Made by a program: the position numbers and the translations under genes. Below, piece after piece: positions 28,916 through 37,922 of a stretch of 64,000 nt of DNA. The notes under the pieces were generated by a model. That model did no database searches. It saw only the letters and a program-made list of their open reading frames with translations, and was not told the DNA's origin. Within the stretch, counting starts at the first letter, position 1. Each line of letters begins with the position of its first letter. Source of the DNA: Bacteroidota bacterium (GTDB lineage Bacteria > Bacteroidota > Bacteroidia > Bacteroidales > JAAUTT01); the NCBI GenBank assembly GCA_030706405.1, contig JAUZOO010000012.1, positions 1-64,000 of the forward strand, read 5' to 3'.

Positions 28916-31000
28916 TCAATTGACTTTCTTAATCTTAATTGTTTGTCCGGGATGAATATTACTTTCATTCAATTCATTCCATGCCATCAGGTCATTTCCG
29001 GTTACGCCCGGGTATTTGCTGGCAATCTTATATAGAGTGTCACCTTTCTTTACCTCATAGTAAATATACTCGTCTTTATTCTTTCCCTTTTTAACCGGAG
29101 CAACCTTAACATTCTTAGCCACTGTTTTTTCCGAAGATTCAGTCTCTTCCTTTGTTACTTTGTCAGCTTCCACCTTCGAAGTTTTAGCTAAAGTTTTAGC
29201 CGATTTTTCATCCTTCTTGTTCTTTGCGTTTTTCTTAGAGGTGGCTTCTACTTTTTCAGGAGTTTCCACGATTTCTTTAGATACTTTCGCTACCGTCTTT
29301 GTCGCAGCATCCTCTTCTGTCTTCTTTTTGGATACATAAACAACAAGGGATTTACCAGCTTTAACTTTTCCATTGGTTATATTATTCCATTCTTTAAGCT
29401 CATCGGTTGAGACATGATAAAGCTTGGCAACCTGAGTAAGGGTTTCTCCCTTTTTTACTTTATGAGTTTTCTTTACAACGCTTGTGGCGGCAACAACTTG
29501 CGAAGTCTGTCCTTTGACAGATTGTGAGTTGTCCAAATTGCTATCAGTTTCCCCTTTCGATGCCTTCGCTATAGTTTTGGATGTCTTTTCTTCTTTCTTA
29601 TTATTTGTCGTTTTCTTAGAAGCAGCCTCTGTACTTGCAGTAGTTTCTTCAGTTTCTTTGGAAGCTTTCGCTATTGTTTTTGAAGCAACTTTTTCTTCCG
29701 CTTTCTTTTTCGGAACGTAAACAACAAGGGTTTTACCTAGTTTTACTTTTCCACTGGATATATTATTCCATTCCTTAAGTTCATCCGCAGACACATGATA
29801 AAGTTTGGCAATTTGCGTAAGCGTTTCTCCCTTTTTTACTTTATGCGTTTTCTTAACCGGGCTGGTACCTGCAACTAACTGCGATGACTGAAGATCATTG
29901 ACTGGACGCGAACTTCCTGGATTGATAACCTTAAAATCACTGGCAAAAAACTCCGAACTCTTGTAACGTGCAATTGAATCCTTATATGTAATAAACCGAG
30001 ATACATAATTTGAAGGAAGGCGCAGTTTACATGACTCAAAAGTGCCAGGAATAATATCTCGGCGATATTGTGGGTTTAAATCGCGTAACTGCTGAATCGG
30101 AATACCCAGCACATCAGCAATTTGTTGAAAATGAATATTATTTTTCACAACCAACGTGTCGGAATGTGGCAGCAAATTGGCATATTTCGGGGTAAGACTA
30201 TGATCTTTATAGAAATTAATGGAATAGGTAGCTGCGATGAATGCAGGAAAATATCCACGGGTTTCTTTGGGCAGATAGTTATAGATATCCCAATAATTTG
30301 TTTTCCCGCCAGAACGACGAATCGCTTTATTTACATTGCCCGGGCCACAATTATAGGCCGCAATAACCAAAACCCAATCTTTATAAATACCATAAAGATC
30401 TTTCAGGAAACGTGCAGCTGCATGGGTCGCTGCATAAGCATCACGACGGTCATCAACATAAGTATCGATATTCATGTGGTACTGACGCCCGGTGCCAAAC
30501 ATAAACTGCCATAACCCGGTAGCCCCACAATGAGAAACAGCCCTAGGATTCAATGCCGATTCAATTACCGAAAGGTATTTTAATTCAAGGGGAAGCCCGT
30601 ATTGATCAAGAACTTCCTCAAACATGGGGAAATAATATTCCTTTAGTCCGAGAATTTGTTCAAACTTAGCTCGTTTTCTGACGGTATAAATCTGGATACA
30701 ACTCTTAACCACGTTGTTATATGTCAATCCTATAACCGAAGGAATTTTTTTAAGTCGGTTGATGTAAAATGTATCAGGGCGGTCGGCCAAAACCTTGGTA
30801 CTATCGATATTGGTAAATAACTCAGCATCATCAACTTCTGGATTAGGATGCCAAGAGGTAATAAGCTTTTCAAGATTACGATCGTAAACGGAATTCGCAT
30901 CCTTGATCATTACCGAATCCTTAGCAGAATAGCCTGCTGCTTTTGCCGAAAATGGCAAGAAGCATAAAACCACCAAAATTATTTTTGTTATCTTCATCAT
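28916..31000 (-). CDS. MltD-like lytic transglycosylase with three LysM domains
   Basis: A 694-residue exported murein hydrolase that cleaves the MurNAc-GlcNAc bond with formation of 1,6-anhydro ends. A signal peptide (1-22) is followed by the SLT domain at about 120-265: catalytic Glu147 in 'LSVIESALNPRAVS', then 'GATGLWQFMFGTGRQY' and 'IAAYNCGPGNVNKAI'. A further conserved stretch reaches about 340. LysM domains, which bind peptidoglycan, lie at about 384-429, 511-556 and 646-692. They are joined by linkers rich in Lys, Ala, Glu and Thr; LysM1 plus its linker and LysM2 plus its linker are near copies, 127 residues apart. It is the last gene of the parA operon, 8 bases after the DUF5683-like gene. 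Confidence 0.94.
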   Translation of the reverse strand: MMKITKIILVVLCFLPFSAKAAGYSAKDSVMIKDANSVYDRNLEKLITSWHPNPEVDDAELFTNIDSTKVLADRPDTFYINRLKKIPSVIGLTYNNVVKSCIQIYTVRKRAKFEQILGLKEYYFPMFEEVLDQYGLPLELKYLSVIESALNPRAVSHCGATGLWQFMFGTGRQYHMNIDTYVDDRRDAYAATHAAARFLKDLYGIYKDWVLVIAAYNCGPGNVNKAIRRSGGKTNYWDIYNYLPKETRGYFPAFIAATYSINFYKDHSLTPKYANLLPHSDTLVVKNNIHFQQIADVLGIPIQQLRDLNPQYRRDIIPGTFESCKLRLPSNYVSRFITYKDSIARYKSSEFFASDFKVINPGSSRPVNDLQSSQLVAGTSPVKKTHKVKKGETLTQIAKLYHVSADELKEWNNISSGKVKLGKTLVVYVPKKKAEEKVASKTIAKASKETEETTASTEAASKKTTNNKKEEKTSKTIAKASKGETDSNLDNSQSVKGQTSQVVAATSVVKKTHKVKKGETLTQVAKLYHVSTDELKEWNNITNGKVKAGKSLVVYVSKKKTEEDAATKTVAKVSKEIVETPEKVEATSKKNAKNKKDEKSAKTLAKTSKVEADKVTKEETESSEKTVAKNVKVAPVKKGKNKDEYIYYEVKKGDTLYKIASKYPGVTGNDLMAWNELNESNIHPGQTIKIKKVN
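29280..29861 (-). repeat. internal 381-bp duplication (LysM plus linker) in the transglycosylase gene
   Basis: The stretches around 29280-29480 and 29661-29861 are near-identical copies offset by 381 bases (127 codons). The exact word ACAACAAGGG starts at 29340 in one and 29721 in the other, and the whole LysM-coding segment aligns without gaps. The reading frame is kept, so this is a domain duplication. Confidence 0.85.
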
Positions 31001-31008
31001 AATTGGGT

Positions 31009-31656
31009 TTAATGAAGGTTAAAACTTAGTTTTAGGCCTAATGCTCCACCGGTACCTGTATTTACAACAGGCCTAAACATTACCGGTTCAACTTTCATCG
31101 ACAAGTTATCGCTGATATCATAATCAAACAAATAACCATCTACCGTAGCATCAATAATATTAAGGAAATATGTCCCTGCCAGAAAGAATACACTCCAATC
31201 ACGCCAACGACGGTAAAGGTTCATATAAAACTTTAGGGCAGCTTCCTTATTGGTGTAATTCTTAATCTTATCAAGGTTTTGGATGGTCGAAACATCACCA
31301 CCCGAATTAGTATAATCTATATAGCCTTGCAGATAGTCCTTGTACCACCGCTGATTGCGGATAAAGTAATATCCCGAAATACCAATCCCGGCATAGACGA
31401 TAGGCAATTTCCAATATTTCTTATTGTAAATCTGCCCCAATCCGGGTAAAACTGCCGATAATAATGCAGCTTTTGAAGGAGAGTGTTTGAGCCGGACAAT
31501 AGTTCCGGTATCAGCCACAAACTTTACAGAATCCATCTTTATTATCCTGGTTTTGGACGAATCGGCCTTAGCCATGTCCTGAGATTTTCCGTACCACAAA
31601 GATACAAAAAAAAACAACGCCAAGAGTGTAATATGTTTATTTATAAATCGATACAA
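31009..31656 (-). CDS. DUF5683-like membrane protein
   Basis: A 215-residue protein of unknown function, of the kind often found after parB in Bacteroidota. It has an N-terminal signal or membrane segment (about 8-24), then a region with 'SKAALLSAVLPGLGQIYNKK', a hydrophobic segment 'LPIVYAGIGISGYYF', and another near 'WSVFFLAGTYFLNIIDATVD'. It ends in 'GGALGLKLSFNLH', which looks like an outer-membrane-type final strand. The start is a TTG at 31654-31656; there is no in-frame ATG before the preceding stop. It lies between parB (21 bases) and the transglycosylase (8 bases), so a role in cell envelope or division is plausible but unproven. Confidence 0.7.
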   Translation of the reverse strand: MYRFINKHITLLALFFFVSLWYGKSQDMAKADSSKTRIIKMDSVKFVADTGTIVRLKHSPSKAALLSAVLPGLGQIYNKKYWKLPIVYAGIGISGYYFIRNQRWYKDYLQGYIDYTNSGGDVSTIQNLDKIKNYTNKEAALKFYMNLYRRWRDWSVFFLAGTYFLNIIDATVDGYLFDYDISDNLSMKVEPVMFRPVVNTGTGGALGLKLSFNLH

Positions 31657-31677
31657 ATCAAATAGTCTTTTATTATC

Positions 31678-32583
31678 CTAATTTTTCATCTTGTCAACAA
31701 GTCCCATAATTTGTAACAACTCATTATCGGAATGAAAAGGGATAACAATTTTACCGGTTCCTTTATTATTGCGTTTCAATTCCACCTTAGTATGGAAAAA
31801 ATGACGGAGCTGATCGCGAAAATCAGTGAAATCCCCGGAAGTATCATCATCCTTAGGCTTGCTGTTAGTTGAAGGGATAGCTCCCTGCGCTTCGGCTTCA
31901 GGCTCATTTAGGGCCCTTACCAGCTCCTCAACCTGACGAACCGAAAGAGCATCCTCTACAATCATATTGTAAATTTTAATTTGCTCTTCAACCGAATCCA
32001 TATTTACCAAAGCTCGGGCATGTCCCATACTAATCTTGCGCAAGCGTATGCCAAGTTGTATTTCAGCCGGTAACTTCAGCAACCGAAGATAATTGGTAAT
32101 GGTGGAACGCTTTTTGCCAACACGTTCGCTCATGCTTTCCTGAGTAAGATTGCACTCCTCAATTAGTCGCTGATAACTTATTGCCACTTCAATAGCATCA
32201 AGTTCTTCGCGCTGGATGTTTTCAACCAATGCCAGTTCGAGCATTGCCTGGTCGTCGGCAACCCGAACGTAAGCTGGCATAGCGTTAAGCCCTGCAAGCT
32301 GTGATGCCCTGAAACGACGTTCCCCTGCAATCAGCTGATACCTGCCATTATCAATCTGGCGAACAGTAATAGGCTGAATTATACCCAACTCGCGGATAGA
32401 AGCAGACAATTCCATTAATGCCTCATCGTCAAATGTTTTACGGGGCTGAAATGGATTTACTTCAATCTGGTTAATATCAATCTCATTAATTGCAGCTGCA
32501 GGCTCCGGTGCGTGTATCCCTTCTCCGGCATCTTCAATTAATGCGCCTAAACCTCTTCCTAATGCAGTTTTTTTAGCCGACAT
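31678..32583 (-). CDS. parB: chromosome partitioning protein ParB
   Basis: A 301-residue CTP-dependent DNA clamp that loads at parS sites and works with ParA in origin segregation. Start 'MSAKKTALGRGLGALIEDAG', ParB/Srx nuclease-like domain at about 40-125 ('NPFQPRKTFDDEALMELSAS', 'LIAGERRFRASQLAGL', 'ALVENIQREELDAIE'), helix-turn-helix at about 135-180 ('ESMSERVGKKRSTITNYLRL'), and a C-terminal dimerisation segment after a variable linker. It follows parA by 29 bases. No parS sequence was seen nearby, though I could not search exhaustively. Confidence 0.97.
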   Translation of the reverse strand: MSAKKTALGRGLGALIEDAGEGIHAPEPAAAINEIDINQIEVNPFQPRKTFDDEALMELSASIRELGIIQPITVRQIDNGRYQLIAGERRFRASQLAGLNAMPAYVRVADDQAMLELALVENIQREELDAIEVAISYQRLIEECNLTQESMSERVGKKRSTITNYLRLLKLPAEIQLGIRLRKISMGHARALVNMDSVEEQIKIYNMIVEDALSVRQVEELVRALNEPEAEAQGAIPSTNSKPKDDDTSGDFTDFRDQLRHFFHTKVELKRNNKGTGKIVIPFHSDNELLQIMGLVDKMKN

Positions 32584-32612
32584 CTTATTGTTTGAACGTT
32601 TTGTACAATTAA

Positions 32613-33413
32613 TTATTTAATTACTTTCTCTGCGCTTTTGATAACCGTTTGGTCATTTTTCTGAACCAACTCTTTGGCAAGGTTTAGATAATTGACTGCT
32701 CCCGTAGAGCTGGCATCGTATAAGATAGCTGGTTTCCCAAAGCTGGGCGCCTCGCTAAGCTTAATATTACGCTGGATAAGGGTTTTAAACACCATCTGTT
32801 GAAAGTGCTTGGTTACCTCGTCAACCACCTGGTTACTAAGACGAAGACGGGCATCATACATAGTAAGCAAAAAGCCCTCGATGCTAAGCGACGGGTTTAA
32901 CCGCGTCTGAATAAACTTAACCGTATTGAGAAGTTTTCCCAAACCTTCGAGTGCAAAGTATTCGCACTGTACCGGAATAATTACCGAATCGGCTGCAGAA
33001 AGGGCATTTACGGTAATCAAGCCAAGCGATGGCGAACAGTCAATCAGCACATAATCGTATAAATCTTTCACCTTTTCAATAACCTGCTTCATCACTTTTT
33101 CGCGATTAGGAAGGTTTACCATCTCAATTTCGGCACCAACCAAATCGATGTGCGAAGGAATAATATTCAGACCCGGAATTTCCGATTTCAAAATAGTTTC
33201 CTTTGGATCAATCCCATCAATAAGACACTCGTAAATACTAGATTTTATAGCCCTGATATCAAAACCTAAACCTGATGAGGCATTTGCCTGCGGATCGGCA
33301 TCGATCAGCAAAACTTTCTTTTCGAGTACAGCCAAACTAGCTGAAAGGTTTATGGCTGTAGTAGTTTTACCTACTCCACCTTTTTGGTTTGCCAATGCAA
33401 TGACTTTGGACAT
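32613..33413 (-). CDS. parA: chromosome partitioning ATPase ParA
   Basis: A 266-residue P-loop ATPase of the ParA/Soj class that binds DNA in its ATP form and is released by ParB. Deviant Walker A 'QKGGVGKTTTAINL' at about 9-22, Walker A' 'LLIDADPQANASSGLG' and Walker B 'YVLIDCSPSLGLITV' are all intact. There is no N-terminal helix-turn-helix, so it is the chromosomal type. First gene of the parA-parB-DUF5683-transglycosylase operon. Confidence 0.97.
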   Translation of the reverse strand: MSKVIALANQKGGVGKTTTAINLSASLAVLEKKVLLIDADPQANASSGLGFDIRAIKSSIYECLIDGIDPKETILKSEIPGLNIIPSHIDLVGAEIEMVNLPNREKVMKQVIEKVKDLYDYVLIDCSPSLGLITVNALSAADSVIIPVQCEYFALEGLGKLLNTVKFIQTRLNPSLSIEGFLLTMYDARLRLSNQVVDEVTKHFQQMVFKTLIQRNIKLSEAPSFGKPAILYDASSTGAVNYLNLAKELVQKNDQTVIKSAEKVIK

Positions 33414-33473
33414 ATTTTATAATTTACTGAATATTACTTACTTATTTTTACAAAGAAAATCAATTGCTAGCCG

Positions 33474-33481
33474 CAAAAATA
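33474..33481 (-). promoter_or_regulatory. -7 box candidate for the parA operon
   Basis: TATTTTTG on the minus strand, an exact TAnnTTTG match about 60 bases before the parA start. No clear -33 TTTG is found at the proper distance, so this is only a candidate. Confidence 0.4.
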
Positions 33482-33610
33482 ATACCATCTTCTAAAAGTT
33501 TCGGAAGGATGACGATTCTTTTATAAACAAGTTTCGCCCTTTTATCAACACGAAATTAACAATTGTATATACGACTATCTGCCTTCCGGGTTACCCCTGT
33601 CCTTCCCCGT

Positions 33611-34708
33611 TTATCGTTTTTTAGGAGTAAGGGCAATCTGAAACAGTTTGGGCCAATTCTTCCCGGTAACAAAGAGCCGTTTAGTCTGATTATCGTAAGC
33701 GATGCCATTTAAAACATCGGTATTTTGCTGTCTATCCGCAGATTTAAGTAATCCACTCATGTCAATTTTACCAGTCACAGCCCCGGTTTTAGGGTTAATG
33801 CGAACTATCGTATCCGTTGTATAAATATTTGCCCATACTTCGCCATCAATATATTCGAGTTCGTTTAGGCTTTTTACCGGCCCGTGATCGTCACAAACTT
33901 CAATGCGTTTGGTTTCGGTAAAAGCCTCTTTATCCATGTAATAAAGATTTGCCGAACCATCGCTCATGATAAGGCTAGCTCCGTCATAAGTAAGTCCCCA
34001 TCCTTCAGCTATCGGATAATTAACTTTCTTTATCAGGTCGAAGGTTGATTTGTTATAAAGATAAGCCGTCTGCTCCTTCCACGAAATCTGCCATATTTTA
34101 TCGTCAACCATGGCAACTCCTTCTCCAAATATTTCTTTCGGAAGGTTCACTGATTTTTGCACATCGCCTGATTCAATTTTTACACGACGTAAAGTTGATT
34201 GCCCGTAAAGGCCGGTACCTTCGAGGAAGGTGCCGCGATCATAAACCAGTCCCTGAGTATAAGCTGCCGGGTCGTGATGATATGTACTGAGAACTTTATA
34301 GGAGTAATATGCCGGAGCAGATGGGCGTATTTCGACCCTCGAAAAATCGTTGGCAGATTTACCTGCATCATACCAGACTATGGCTTCGATATTACGGGTT
34401 CCTACCTTTTCTTCGCGGGTTTTCCAAATCAGTCCATCTTTACTGTTCTTTATTGTACCTAACCGGTAACCATCAACCAAAAACTGAACGGAATCGGGAT
34501 GTATCAGACTGTCAACAAGGTTTATTTTTAAATTAATACCCTCACCTGATTTTACGATTTGCCCTTGTTGAGGAGATACAATTGCTACCTTCTGAGGAGC
34601 TGACTCTCCCACCGCAGCGGGATTTCCGGATTTTATTTTCGAATCGGTATTGCAGCCAAAGATTACTGCCATAAGAAAAACCGTAGTGATGTATAACAAT
34701 CTGGCCAA
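33611..34708 (-). CDS. glutaminyl-peptide cyclotransferase (plant-type), lipoprotein
   Basis: A 365-residue enzyme that turns N-terminal glutamine of proteins into pyroglutamate. 'LMAVIFGC' at residues 12-19 is a lipoprotein signal peptidase site, so the protein is expected to be an outer-membrane-facing lipoprotein. A small beta domain of about 90 residues (40-130) comes first. The five-bladed propeller of plant-type cyclotransferases follows (about 135-362): 'DPAAYTQGLVYDRGTFLEGT', 'GEGVAMVDDKIWQISWKEQT', 'GWGLTYDGASLIMSDGSANL', 'LNELEYIDGEVWANIY', 'NGIAYDNQTKRLFVTGKNWP'. The start is TTG (34706-34708). No ATG fits: the next one is at codon 13, inside the signal peptide. Many T9SS or Sec substrates of this phylum begin with Gln after signal cleavage, a likely target. 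Confidence 0.87.
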   Translation of the reverse strand: MARLLYITTVFLMAVIFGCNTDSKIKSGNPAAVGESAPQKVAIVSPQQGQIVKSGEGINLKINLVDSLIHPDSVQFLVDGYRLGTIKNSKDGLIWKTREEKVGTRNIEAIVWYDAGKSANDFSRVEIRPSAPAYYSYKVLSTYHHDPAAYTQGLVYDRGTFLEGTGLYGQSTLRRVKIESGDVQKSVNLPKEIFGEGVAMVDDKIWQISWKEQTAYLYNKSTFDLIKKVNYPIAEGWGLTYDGASLIMSDGSANLYYMDKEAFTETKRIEVCDDHGPVKSLNELEYIDGEVWANIYTTDTIVRINPKTGAVTGKIDMSGLLKSADRQQNTDVLNGIAYDNQTKRLFVTGKNWPKLFQIALTPKKR

Positions 34709-35009
34709 TGCTTTACTTTTGTATTAATTGAAAACCGACAGCTCTATACTTTGCAAATTGAATCGAATATGAGCTATCTTCATAAATCTATGATGTTTAC
34801 ACAATCATAAAAACGGTCAAATATATACAATTTTATTATAACCTTCCTATTAAATTTTGTTAAAGGTCCCTATCGATTTAATATACGATAATTTAATATA
34901 AAGTTGTAAAAACACCCATCATGCAGGTTTTAAAGTAGTCTGCCGAATAAATATTAATTTAACTCTGATTAGTCAAAATTAATATACTTTTGCAGCAAAT
35001 TTTTGAATT
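34709..35009. other. divergent intergenic region between the glutaminyl cyclase gene and pssA
   Basis: About 300 AT-rich bases without a gene. The right end carries a -7 box for pssA: TACTTTTG at 34985-34992, 18 bases before the ATG. No equally good box was found for the leftward gene. No stable hairpin stands out. Confidence 0.55.
34985..34992 (+). promoter_or_regulatory. -7 box of pssA
   Basis: TACTTTTG fits TAnnTTTG and ends 17 bases before the pssA start, leaving a leader of about ten bases. The -33 region has no perfect TTTG. Confidence 0.45.
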
Positions 35010-35750
35010 ATGGAAAACAATTCTAAACCAATAGCATCACACATTCCCAATTTAATTACATCGTTAAATCTGTTCATGGGGTGTATGTCTATCGTATTTG
35101 CCTTTCAGGACCGGCTTGTTGCGGCTTCGGTGCTCATATTCATTGCTGGTATTTTCGATTTTTTTGACGGATTTACAGCCCGCCTGCTCAATGCTTACTC
35201 TGAAATTGGTAAATCACTTGATTCTTTGGCAGATATGGTAAGTTTTGGAGTAGCTCCGTCGGCCATTTTGTTTCAACTTTTAACCCAGGCTATCCAGACA
35301 AACCACCCGGCATTAAATACCAATAGTTGGACACAACTATTAATTCCCGCGACCGCATTTATCGTTGCTGTTTTTTCGGCGTTAAGGCTCGCCAAGTTCA
35401 ACATCGACGAACGGCAAACAAGCTCGTTTATCGGAGTCCCCACTCCGGCAAATGCCTTTCTGATAGCTTCGCTTCCTTTCATTATCTACAATAATGACAA
35501 AATGGAATTTCTCCTTAACATCTATATTCTTATCCCAACGGCAATTGTTTTATCGCTTCTTTTAGTAGCAGAACTGCCCATGATCTCCCTAAAATTCAAA
35601 AACTTCAGCTTTCGCGATAATAAATCGAAATTCATTTTGCTGATCGGTTCGGTAGTTTTACTGGCCATTTTTCAAATTGCCGCTTTCCCTCTCATTTTTG
35701 TGATGTACCTGATTATTTCGGTTATTGATAATCCTCAAAAAGCTCATTAA
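35010..35750 (+). CDS. pssA: CDP-diacylglycerol-serine O-phosphatidyltransferase
   Basis: Inner-membrane enzyme that makes phosphatidylserine from CDP-diacylglycerol and serine, the first committed step to phosphatidylethanolamine. 246 residues, with about eight hydrophobic segments. The CDP-alcohol phosphatidyltransferase motif DGxxARx...GxxxDxxxD is complete in 'DFFDGFTARLLNAYSEIGKS' and 'LDSLADMVSFG' (about 49-79). The two other enzymes of the pathway are also in this window: cdsA (45150) and psd (44496). Confidence 0.96.
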   Translation: MENNSKPIASHIPNLITSLNLFMGCMSIVFAFQDRLVAASVLIFIAGIFDFFDGFTARLLNAYSEIGKSLDSLADMVSFGVAPSAILFQLLTQAIQTNHPALNTNSWTQLLIPATAFIVAVFSALRLAKFNIDERQTSSFIGVPTPANAFLIASLPFIIYNNDKMEFLLNIYILIPTAIVLSLLLVAELPMISLKFKNFSFRDNKSKFILLIGSVVLLAIFQIAAFPLIFVMYLIISVIDNPQKAH

Positions 35751-35763
35751 ACCCTTTAAATAG

Positions 35764-35805
35764 AAAGAGGGAGCCTCATATTTTCAGGAGCTCCCTCTTT
35801 TTATT
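35764..35805 (+). terminator. terminator after pssA
   Basis: Eleven-bp perfect stem AAAGAGGGAGC/GCTCCCTCTTT (35764-35774 with 35790-35800) followed by TTATT. It separates pssA from the convergent gene at 35828. Confidence 0.88.
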
Positions 35806-35827
35806 AAATGTTGTCTAATCTCGCATT

Positions 35828-36697
35828 CTATCGATAAATATATACAAACCCCGTTTTTTTCACATTCGCTCCTTCTTTACTTTCAATTATATAAAAATAA
35901 ACCCCAGTCGAAACTTTTTCGCCTGACGACATCCGCCCATCCCACCTAATCCTCTTGGCTTCTGTTTCATAAACCAAAACTCCGGCACGTGTATAAACTT
36001 TAAGCGATAATGTTTGTGTTCCATTTGAGTTTACAACAAATTCGTCGTTCTTGCCATCATCATTGGGGGTAAAAACATTAGGAGCTTCAATCTTATTCCA
36101 AGCGTCTATTGTTGCATCGCCTTCAAATGTACATCCAAGTTCATCGCTTATTTTCAAATGAAGGGTATAAGTGCCATTTGCTCCGAAATCGTGTAAAAAC
36201 CAAGGTTCATCTGTACCATTAGGAACAGAAGCGTCAGTATGAAATATAGTAGATCCCAGAGCGTCTTTTTGGGACCAAACATAAGTATAGAGAAATGGTG
36301 ATGAATAATCTTTTAGAGTTGCTCTCAGAGCAACATTGTATTCTATTGTAGAATCCTTATATTCAACCGTAGGAATAGGAGCCAAGCCTACTTTTATCTC
36401 AACAGATTCGTCTGCCTTGGGCGTTCCTGAACTGCTATATACTTTAAGCGTAACTTTATAAATTCCGGGCTTTTGATACGTTAAATATTGAGGGTCTTTT
36501 TTAGTATTTGTAGTGCCATCCCCAAAATTCCAACGGACTGTATCTCCTGTCGATAATGCCGCTTTAATTGCAAAATTAACAAGAAGCGGAGCACAACCAC
36601 TGCTACTGACAGGGTCATTGTACAAATATAAATTTTGACCAAACCCGTCTAAACTAAAAAAGAAACAAACTATACAAAAAATATACGTCCTGATCAT
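35828..36697 (-). CDS. secreted protein with PKD domain and T9SS type B sorting domain
   Basis: A 289-residue exported protein. The start is the ATG at 36697, which opens the signal peptide 'MIRTYIFCIVCFFFSL'. A longer frame from a TTG at 36721 is rejected because it would overlap a TATATTTG -7 box at 36719-36726. A PKD domain (about 25-105) has the motif 'TVRWNFGDGTTNTKKDP' and 'KPGIYKVTLKVYS'. A second beta domain follows, and the last ~85 residues form the gliding-motility-type sorting domain: 'APNVFTPNDDGKNDEFVV', 'LSLKVYTRAGVLVYETEAKR', 'WDGRMSSGEKVSTGVYFYII'. It should leave the cell by the type IX system. Function unknown. Convergent with pssA and preceded by the AI-2E-type transporter. 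Confidence 0.88.
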   Translation of the reverse strand: MIRTYIFCIVCFFFSLDGFGQNLYLYNDPVSSSGCAPLLVNFAIKAALSTGDTVRWNFGDGTTNTKKDPQYLTYQKPGIYKVTLKVYSSSGTPKADESVEIKVGLAPIPTVEYKDSTIEYNVALRATLKDYSSPFLYTYVWSQKDALGSTIFHTDASVPNGTDEPWFLHDFGANGTYTLHLKISDELGCTFEGDATIDAWNKIEAPNVFTPNDDGKNDEFVVNSNGTQTLSLKVYTRAGVLVYETEAKRIRWDGRMSSGEKVSTGVYFYIIESKEGANVKKTGFVYIYR

Positions 36698-36746
36698 TGT
36701 AATAACTAATAATTGCCTCAAATATAAAACTTTGAAACGGTATACA

Positions 36747-37856
36747 TTAAATTTTTCTGGTTAATTTTTGAACAACCCTGAAATTATTTAAAAATTGTTT
36801 TGCGAAAACCCTGATAACTGTATAACCTGGAATAGCTACCAACATACCTGTAATGCCCGATAGATGGCCTGCGACCAAAATCACCAGGAATATTTCCAAC
36901 GGGTGAGCTTTTACACTACTCGAAAAAATAAGAGGCTGAAATAATATATTATCTACCAGATGAACAGTTAAATACACCAATAATATAAAAATCAGAAGGT
37001 GACCTAACTGTTCTGCAGGCATAACCTGTACTTTCGAAGCCAATCCAAGAGTAAGTCCGAACATTATTCCAATAAGTGGCCCTATATACGGAATTACATT
37101 AATAATCCCGGAAAACAGGCCTACCACAATTGCCGTCTGGAAATCGAGTCCCACAATACAAAGCCCAGAGGTTATCAGTACAATGATAGCTGACACTTGT
37201 GCCCCAATACCCACAAAATAGCGCATTAACAAAGATTTTGACGATATCATAACCTCTTTTATGCGCTCTTCATATTTTTCCGGAATCAGCAGCAAGATAA
37301 TATCGCCAAAAAGATCTTCATCCTTCAAAAAGAAAAATGTTATAAACGTAATTGAAAATAATGCGATAAAAATATTTCCAATAGTCGATGCCAGAGAACT
37401 AAAAACATTAGTGAACACACTGATATTCAAAACAGATTGAATATTATGGCTTAACAATGCCATGGTCGAAAACTTTTCATTCCGGTTTATGCTCAAACTA
37501 TTCACAAAGGCATCGATCCGGTTAACCGGTTCATTGAGCGCTATCAAAAAGCGGTTACTATCAATTTGCGATAATTTATTGGCCTCAGCCGCTATCATTG
37601 GTACAAAAATTCTGAAAAAAGTCAGAAATACCACCCATATCAATAAAAGTGTAATTCCAGCACACATCCATTTAGGCAAGGAGAACTTTTTAATCTTAAT
37701 TCTTTCCAGAAAATTAACTACCGGCTCCCCGATCAGCGATAAAACAGCAGATACCAGAATATAGGCAATAATATTCTGGAAGTACCAAACGGCCAAAACT
37801 ACAACTACCGTAGTTGCCAGAATAATAAGATATTTATAATATTTACTCATAATCAT
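36747..37856 (-). CDS. AI-2E (PerM) family membrane transporter
   Basis: A 369-residue inner-membrane protein of the AI-2E exporter/PerM family (UPF0118). It has two to three N-terminal membrane segments, a periplasmic stretch with 'EPVNRIDAFVNSLSI', and a C-terminal group of five to six segments including 'GLFSGIINVIPYIGPLIGIM' and 'LVAIPGYTVIRVF', the family signature. Members export small molecules or sodium; the substrate is unknown here. Two in-frame ATGs (37856 and 37850) are possible starts. Confidence 0.88.
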   Translation of the reverse strand: MIMSKYYKYLIILATTVVVVLAVWYFQNIIAYILVSAVLSLIGEPVVNFLERIKIKKFSLPKWMCAGITLLLIWVVFLTFFRIFVPMIAAEANKLSQIDSNRFLIALNEPVNRIDAFVNSLSINRNEKFSTMALLSHNIQSVLNISVFTNVFSSLASTIGNIFIALFSITFITFFFLKDEDLFGDIILLLIPEKYEERIKEVMISSKSLLMRYFVGIGAQVSAIIVLITSGLCIVGLDFQTAIVVGLFSGIINVIPYIGPLIGIMFGLTLGLASKVQVMPAEQLGHLLIFILLVYLTVHLVDNILFQPLIFSSSVKAHPLEIFLVILVAGHLSGITGMLVAIPGYTVIRVFAKQFLNNFRVVQKLTRKI

Positions 37857-37922
37857 TTATTATATCCCGACAAATTATAATCTTTGTCTTCAATTTAACG
37901 AAGATAACAATTATTCAGAACG

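Noticed and set aside
29280-29861. Possible CRISPR or tandem DNA repeat
   Set aside because: Only two long copies in frame within a gene; it is a LysM domain duplication. No short-repeat array with spacers was seen in the window.
31678-33413. parS site near parAB
   Set aside because: I looked for a TGTTTCACGTGAAACA-like palindrome around the operon and saw none; an exhaustive search was not possible.
36698-36721. Longer start (TTG) for the PKD/type B-sorted protein
   Set aside because: It overlaps a TATATTTG -7 box at 36719-36726; the ATG at 36697 begins the signal peptide.
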